Assembly (NCBI GenBank): GCA_023415825.1
Contig: JAEZJF010000016.1
Span: forward strand, 1-64,000
Reading direction: 5' to 3'
DNA: 64,000 nt
Origin: Bacillota bacterium
GTDB lineage: Bacteria; Bacillota; Clostridia; DSM-8532
In this document: positions 59,414 to 64,000 of the stretch, piece after piece
How the letters are laid out: every line of letters begins with the position of its first letter
Numbering within the stretch: the stretch's first letter is position 1
Notes under the pieces: model-generated
Database searches by the model: none
Told to the model about the DNA's origin: nothing
What the model saw: only the letters and a program-made list of their open reading frames with translations
Program-made: the position numbers and the translations under genes

Positions 59414-59911
59414 ATGCCGCTTTGCCAGATTTGCAAGCAAAGAGAAGCAACTGTTTACTTTACTCAAATTGTCAACGGTCAAAAAACTGACATGTTCGTA
59501 TGTAGACAATGTGCCGGTGCGGACGTGGTCAAAATAGACCTAAACTCCCTGATAACAGGGCTCCTTGGCCTAAATAACGAAGAGGAGAGAACTGCACCCA
59601 CCGTTGCGCAATGTGACCGCTGCGGCATGACGGTTGAGGAGTTCAACAAGACGGGACGTATGGGTTGCAGCCAGTGCTACGAAGTCTTTTTTGAACCTAT
59701 GCAATCCCTTCTTACCCGTATACAGGGCAATACGACTCATCGGGGAAAGACTCCCAACAAATTTGAGCACCGGCAGAATGCGCAGTCTCAGATAGAACAA
59801 TTAAAACAGGAGCTCCAGGAATGTATCCGGACAGAGGCTTATGAGCGCGCGGCCCAAATACGTGACCAGATCCGGTATTTGGATAGTGAGAAAGGGGGCC
59901 CGGCGCCATGA
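59414..59911 (+). CDS. mcsA: McsA, zinc-finger activator of the McsB arginine kinase
   Basis: Adaptor of 165 residues. Four CxxC pairs (CQIC, CRQC, CDRC, CSQC) form two zinc-binding clusters in the N-terminal half; a UVR motif lies at the C-terminus (QIEQLKQELQECIRTEAYERAAQIRDQIRYLD). McsA binds and activates McsB and influences ClpC. ATG at 59414 was chosen because GGAGGTGG lies before it. Its stop codon overlaps the mcsB start (ATGA). Confidence 0.94.
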   Translation: MPLCQICKQREATVYFTQIVNGQKTDMFVCRQCAGADVVKIDLNSLITGLLGLNNEEERTAPTVAQCDRCGMTVEEFNKTGRMGCSQCYEVFFEPMQSLLTRIQGNTTHRGKTPNKFEHRQNAQSQIEQLKQELQECIRTEAYERAAQIRDQIRYLDSEKGGPAP

Positions 59912-60969
59912 ATAAATGGTATATTGATATTGGCCCCGACTCAGATGTGGTGGTGTCCAGCAGGGTGCGGCTGGCAAGAAATTTCGATGCCTATCCTTTT
60001 CCTCAAAGAAGTCTTCCGGAGCTACAGGAAAAGGTCATTCAGGAAACCTGCAATGCACTTTTCTCTGATCCAAAGCTAAAAGAAAATTTCTCATTGAAGA
60101 GATTTAAGGAGATATTACCCGTTGAACGCCAGGTGCTGGTGGAAAAACACCTGGTCAGCAAAGAACTGGCTGAGAGCAATCTGGAAGTGGGTGCGCTAAT
60201 AAGCCATGATGAGCAGATCAGTATCATGATCAATGAGGAAGACCATTTAAGAATACAATGTCTGACTTCGGGTATGCAGCTTGAAAAAGCGTTTGATATA
60301 TGTAATTACTTTGACAATCTAATCTCAGAAAAAATTGATTATGCCTTCAACGATACCATCGGTTATCTGACCAGCTGCCCTACTAACGTAGGGACAGCTA
60401 TTCGCGTCTCGCTGATGCTTCATCTTCCGGCCCTGACTATGACAGGCTACATCCGGACAATACTGGAATCCTGCGGCAAGCTGGGGCTGGCTGTCAGAGG
60501 CCTTTATGGGGAGAATACCGAAGCCTATGGCAATATGTATCAGCTCTCAAACCAGGTGACACTGGGCAAAAGCGAGAATGATATTGTCATGAGCATTAAG
60601 ACCATTGGTTATCAGATCATGGAGCAGGAAAGGCTTTTGAGGGGAGAGCTTCTAAAACGCAACGGAAGCAAGCTTGAGGATCGTATTATGCGCTCCTATG
60701 GCATACTTCGCTTTGCCCGGACTTTAACATCCGATGAAGCCCTTCAAAGGCTTTCAGATATTCGTTTAGGCATTAACTTGGGGCTTATTCCGGATCTATC
60801 TGAAATTGATGCCAATGAAATGATGATAAAGATTCAGCCCGGCAGTCTGCAAGTTTATGCGGGTAAATTGCTAAAGCCGGATGAAAGAGATATTGTACGT
60901 GCTAATTATGTAAGGAGCCATATCGAGGAAAGCCTCAAACAAGAGAGTAAGGGCAGACCTGAAGAATAG
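59908..60969 (+). CDS. mcsB: Protein-arginine kinase McsB
   Basis: Phosphorylates arginine side chains of misfolded proteins and CtsR, marking them for ClpC-ClpP; 353 residues. The phosphagen-kinase fold is seen in VVSSRVRLARNFDAYPFP, the catalytic-loop segment CPTNVGTAIRVS (cysteine at residue 157) and the late RSYGILRFARTL. The RDxxRA motif (RDIVRA, residues 327-332), which forms the phospho-arginine allosteric pocket in Bacillus McsB, is intact. Overlaps mcsA by four bases; clpC follows after 29 bases. Confidence 0.96.
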   Translation: MNKWYIDIGPDSDVVVSSRVRLARNFDAYPFPQRSLPELQEKVIQETCNALFSDPKLKENFSLKRFKEILPVERQVLVEKHLVSKELAESNLEVGALISHDEQISIMINEEDHLRIQCLTSGMQLEKAFDICNYFDNLISEKIDYAFNDTIGYLTSCPTNVGTAIRVSLMLHLPALTMTGYIRTILESCGKLGLAVRGLYGENTEAYGNMYQLSNQVTLGKSENDIVMSIKTIGYQIMEQERLLRGELLKRNGSKLEDRIMRSYGILRFARTLTSDEALQRLSDIRLGINLGLIPDLSEIDANEMMIKIQPGSLQVYAGKLLKPDERDIVRANYVRSHIEESLKQESKGRPEE

Positions 60970-60998
60970 AAAAATGAGAAGTATAAGAGGTGAAAAGC

Positions 60999-63509
60999 AT
61001 GATTTACGGTAAATTTACAAAGAAAGCAGAAATAGCGCTGATGCACGCAAAGGACTGTGCAGCAGCTTTCGGACATGCCTATATAGGCACTGAACATATT
61101 TTGTGGGGCCTTGCCAAGGAAGGTACAGGTGTTGCGGCAAGTGTCCTTTTGGCAAACGGCATTAATGATGAGCGCATAGGACATAAGATCATGGAGCTCA
61201 TTGGCTCAGGGGAAGGGTCTTCCCCGACCCTATCCTATACACCGCGTACCAAGCGGGTTTTAGAGCTCAGCTATGCAGAAACCAGGAGAATGGGCCAGAA
61301 CTTCATCGGAACCGAGCACATCCTGATTGGTATTATGCGAGAGGGAGAAAGTGTGGCTGTTAAAATCCTCACCGATCTTGGTGTTGATATCCGCAAGCTC
61401 TATGAGAATATTCTGGCCATGCTCAGTGAAGACACTCCCATGGCAGCAGCTCAGGCTAAGCCAAAAGCTGCTGATGTGGAGACTCCTACCCTGGATCAGT
61501 TCGGCCGGGATTTAACGGCTCTGGTTCGTGAAGGTAGAATAGATCCCGTTATTGGGCGCGACAAGGAAATTGAGCGTGTCATTCAAATATTGAGCCGAAG
61601 AACCAAAAACAACCCCTGTCTCATCGGTGAGCCCGGTGTAGGTAAAACAGCCATCTGTGAGGGTCTTGCTCATAAAATCGTAGAGGACAATGTGCCTGAA
61701 ACCTTGAAGGATAAGCGGGTTGTGACTTTGGATCTTTCTTCCATGGTAGCAGGGGCCAAGTACCGGGGAGAGTTTGAAGATCGTCTAAAAAAATCCATAG
61801 AAGAGATTCGCAATGCCGGTAATGTGGTGCTCTTCATTGATGAATTGCATACCATTGTGGGAGCAGGTGCAGCAGAGGGGGCTATTGATGCGGCCAATAT
61901 TTTGAAGCCTCTTCTGGCAAGGGGTGAAATTCAGATTATCGGTGCCACCACCCTGGACGAATACCGAAAGCATATTGAAAAGGATGCGGCTTTGGAACGC
62001 CGTTTTCAGCCTATTACAGTAGGGGAGCCTACTCAGGAAGAGGCTGTTGAAATTTTGAAGGGCATTCGTGACAAGTATGAAGCCCATCACAAGGTCAAGA
62101 TTACTGATAAAGCCATTGATGCGGCTGTCAGATTATCTTCACGCTACATTAACGACCGGTTCCTGCCTGACAAGGCCATTGACCTCATTGACGAGGCTTC
62201 CAGCAGAGTAAGGTTGAAAAGCTTTACGGCTCCTACCGATTTAAAGGATATGGAAAGAAGTATTGAAGAGCTTCACAAGATGAAGGAGGACGCCATTGTA
62301 AGTCAGGAATTTGAGAGGGCGGCTTCCCTTCGGGATGAGGAAAACAAGCTGAAGGACGAGCTTGCCCAAAAGAAGGATGCATGGCAGATGGAGAACTCCA
62401 TGAATACTCATATTGTTTCCGAGGAAGAGATTGCTGCCATCATTGGTTCCTGGACAGGTATTCCCGTCAGCCGTCTTGCTCAGGAAGAAACCGAGCGCCT
62501 GAAAAACATGGAGTCGGTGCTTCATAAGAGGGTTATCGGCCAGGAAGATGCGGTACGAGCCGTTTCCCGGGCAATAAGAAGAGGACGTGTGGGTCTTAAG
62601 GATCCCAAGCGTCCTGTGGGCTCCTTTATCTTCTCCGGACCTACCGGCGTGGGCAAGACAGAGCTGTCTAAAGCACTTGCCGAAGCACTGTTCGGTGACG
62701 AAAGCCTTATGATCCGTATTGACATGTCGGAATATATGGAGAAGCATAGCGTATCAAGGCTTGTAGGCTCCCCACCCGGCTATGTGGGATATGATGAAGG
62801 CGGTCAGCTCACTGAGAAAGTAAGAAGAAAGCCTTATTCAGTAGTGCTGTTTGATGAAATAGAAAAGGCACACCCCGATGTATTCAACATGCTTCTGCAA
62901 ATTTTGGATGACGGCCGACTGACTGATTCCACAGGGCGTGTAGTTAATTTCAGAAACACGGTCATTATTATGACCTCAAATGTAGGAGCTCGTGAGATAG
63001 TGGAACCTAAGCGTTTGGGCTTTGGGTCTTTAGAGGAAAATGCCGCCCGTGATTATGAGGACATGAAAAAGAATGTCATGACCGAGCTTAAAAAAACCTT
63101 CCGGCCTGAATTTCTCAACCGCGTCGATGAGATTATCGTATTCCATCCTTTGAATCGCGATGAAATCAAGCAGATTGCTGCACTGATGCTGGCTGAAACC
63201 TCAAAGCGTATGGAACAGCACCATATACACGTTACCTTCACAGAGGAGATCGAAAACTATCTGGCTGAGAAGGGATATGACAAGGCTTACGGTGCAAGAC
63301 CACTAAAGAGAACCATTCAGGAGCAGATAGAGGATAAGCTTGCCGAAGCTGTTCTGGATGACCGTGTCAAAGAAGGGGATACAGTATCCATAGCCTTTGT
63401 GGATGGCAAGATTGAGGTGCAACGACTGCCAGTTTCTAAAGGTCAAATAAAAAATGGGACGGCAGATGAAATAGAGAGAGAAAACGAGAAAAAAAGAGCA
63501 AATAAGTGA
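60999..63509 (+). CDS. clpC: ATP-dependent chaperone ClpC
   Basis: Hexameric AAA+ unfoldase of 836 residues that feeds ClpP. Order: double Clp N-domain (about 1-145, with AFGHAYIGTEHILWGL and NFIGTEHILIGIM), first ATPase with Walker A GEPGVGKT (210-217) and Walker B VLFIDELHTI, middle coiled coil with a UVR motif (MKEDAIVSQEFERAASLRDE) that docks McsA/McsB, and second ATPase with GPTGVGKTEL and VVLFDEIEKAHPD. The ClpP-contact loop probably lies around RLGFGSLEEN. The C-terminal tail is highly charged (EIERENEKKRANK). ATG at 60999 after AAGAGGTG. Confidence 0.97.
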   Translation: MIYGKFTKKAEIALMHAKDCAAAFGHAYIGTEHILWGLAKEGTGVAASVLLANGINDERIGHKIMELIGSGEGSSPTLSYTPRTKRVLELSYAETRRMGQNFIGTEHILIGIMREGESVAVKILTDLGVDIRKLYENILAMLSEDTPMAAAQAKPKAADVETPTLDQFGRDLTALVREGRIDPVIGRDKEIERVIQILSRRTKNNPCLIGEPGVGKTAICEGLAHKIVEDNVPETLKDKRVVTLDLSSMVAGAKYRGEFEDRLKKSIEEIRNAGNVVLFIDELHTIVGAGAAEGAIDAANILKPLLARGEIQIIGATTLDEYRKHIEKDAALERRFQPITVGEPTQEEAVEILKGIRDKYEAHHKVKITDKAIDAAVRLSSRYINDRFLPDKAIDLIDEASSRVRLKSFTAPTDLKDMERSIEELHKMKEDAIVSQEFERAASLRDEENKLKDELAQKKDAWQMENSMNTHIVSEEEIAAIIGSWTGIPVSRLAQEETERLKNMESVLHKRVIGQEDAVRAVSRAIRRGRVGLKDPKRPVGSFIFSGPTGVGKTELSKALAEALFGDESLMIRIDMSEYMEKHSVSRLVGSPPGYVGYDEGGQLTEKVRRKPYSVVLFDEIEKAHPDVFNMLLQILDDGRLTDSTGRVVNFRNTVIIMTSNVGAREIVEPKRLGFGSLEENAARDYEDMKKNVMTELKKTFRPEFLNRVDEIIVFHPLNRDEIKQIAALMLAETSKRMEQHHIHVTFTEEIENYLAEKGYDKAYGARPLKRTIQEQIEDKLAEAVLDDRVKEGDTVSIAFVDGKIEVQRLPVSKGQIKNGTADEIERENEKKRANK

Positions 63510-63577
63510 GCTAGAGAGATGTATTTTGAATTTAACGGATTTTAATCTTGACACTCACTAAATATCTGTATTAAAAT

Positions 63578-63609
63578 AAAGAACGCTGCAGGTTGCGGCG
63601 TTCTTTTTT
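63578..63609 (+). terminator. Terminator after clpC
   Basis: AAAGAACGC (63578-63586) pairs with GCGTTCTTT (63598-63606) and runs into TTTTTT. A TTGACA hexamer lies just upstream (63548-63553), so the hairpin could also attenuate a transcript starting there. Confidence 0.88.
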
Positions 63610-63686
63610 AGACAATAAATACACTGTATTGAGTTGCAAGCAAACAGGATAAACCTGTAAAGCATATTTTAAAGGGAGGTTACCCC

Positions 63687-64000
63687 ATGAAGACGTTTAT
63701 GGCCAAGGCACAAGAAGTCGATAGAAAATGGTATGTTATTGACGTTGAGGGCAAGGTACTGGGTCGTGCCGCAAGTGAAGTTGCAAAGATTCTTCGCGGC
63801 AAGAATAAGCCTATTTACACACCTCATGTTGATACCGGCGATTTTGTCATCGTTTTAAACGCAGACAAGATTGTATTGACAGGTAAGAAATTAGATCAGA
63901 AGATGTACAGACGTCACACCGGTTACATTGGACATCTTAAGGAAGTCAAGTACAGACGCTTACTTGAAATTCAACCGGAAAGAGTTTTTGAGCTTGCTGT
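63687..64000 (+). CDS. rplM: 50S ribosomal protein L13 (3' end outside window)
   Basis: First 104 residues of L13, an early-assembling protein of the large ribosomal subunit. The translation from the ATG at 63687 begins MKTFMAKAQEVDRKWYVID and includes the family landmarks LGRAASEVAKILRGK, YTPHVDTGDFVIVLNADK and MYRRHTGYIGHLKEV. Strong AAAGGGAGG ribosome binding site. About 40 C-terminal residues are missing because the window ends. The gene for S9 (rpsI) normally follows. Confidence 0.97.
   Translation, partial: MKTFMAKAQEVDRKWYVIDVEGKVLGRAASEVAKILRGKNKPIYTPHVDTGDFVIVLNADKIVLTGKKLDQKMYRRHTGYIGHLKEVKYRRLLEIQPERVFELA

Noticed and set aside
1..64000. tRNA genes, rRNA genes and CRISPR arrays
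   Set aside because: I looked for cloverleaf-like segments with GGTTCAA cores, rRNA stretches and regularly spaced repeats and found none I could support by eye; a dedicated search could still find one.

Overview
The window looks like the chromosome of an anaerobic, low-to-middle GC Firmicute of class Clostridia. The evidence is the Gram-positive ctsR-mcsA-mcsB-clpC stress operon with a CtsR box, strong AGGAGG-type ribosome binding sites, SLH surface-anchoring repeats, CarD-type and PIN/TRAM proteins next to ispD, and lipoprotein-type solute-binding proteins. I cannot name the genus. I saw no rRNA, tRNA or CRISPR array.

Region 1 (1-30.2 kb) is built for host- or mucin-type glycans. A minus-strand set (DeoR-type regulator, PHP phosphoesterase, SrlD-like dehydrogenase) and a plus-strand set (SorE-like dehydrogenase, rhamnulokinase-type kinase, L-fucose isomerase) flank a block of about 21 kb. 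That block holds an ABC sugar importer, a GH95-like hydrolase, a GH88 unsaturated glucuronyl hydrolase, a YesMN-type two-component system, a second sugar-binding lipoprotein and a 2966-residue surface-anchored GH101 endo-alpha-N-acetylgalactosaminidase with three SLH repeats. The block is visibly richer in GC than its surroundings, and two copies of a related 79-bp promoter/operator lie at its two ends. It reads as an acquired glycan module placed inside, or wired into, a fucose-type regulon.

Region 2 (30.2-41 kb) starts with the remnant of an insertion sequence and a FadR-type GntR regulator whose probable operator sits over the promoter of the next operon. That operon encodes an importer of the branched-chain amino-acid (Liv) type, followed not by amino-acid genes but by an HpcH/HpaI aldolase, a short-chain dehydrogenase and a sialate-lyase-like aldolase. 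A ribokinase-family kinase, a CBS-less KdsD-like sugar-phosphate isomerase and a fucose mutarotase follow. Together they suggest catabolism of a 2-keto-3-deoxy sugar acid. KDO broken down through D-arabinose and D-arabinose 5-phosphate would fit the gene content, but this is a hypothesis.

Region 3 (41-50.2 kb) is housekeeping and redox metabolism: glucose-6-phosphate dehydrogenase, a cyclase-family hydrolase, thioredoxin reductase, a DUF1858 protein behind a CRP/FNR-like palindrome, MsrA-MsrB, a chemoreceptor without an extracellular domain, shikimate kinase, an AraC/GyrI-like regulator, CorA and a YjbQ protein.

Region 4 (50.2-64 kb) carries a large cyclic-di-GMP protein (degenerate GGDEF, EAL and two HD-type domains), a CarD-family regulator, a PIN/TRAM protein, IspD, an EF-G paralogue behind a structured leader, the complete ctsR-mcsA-mcsB-clpC operon and the beginning of rplM.
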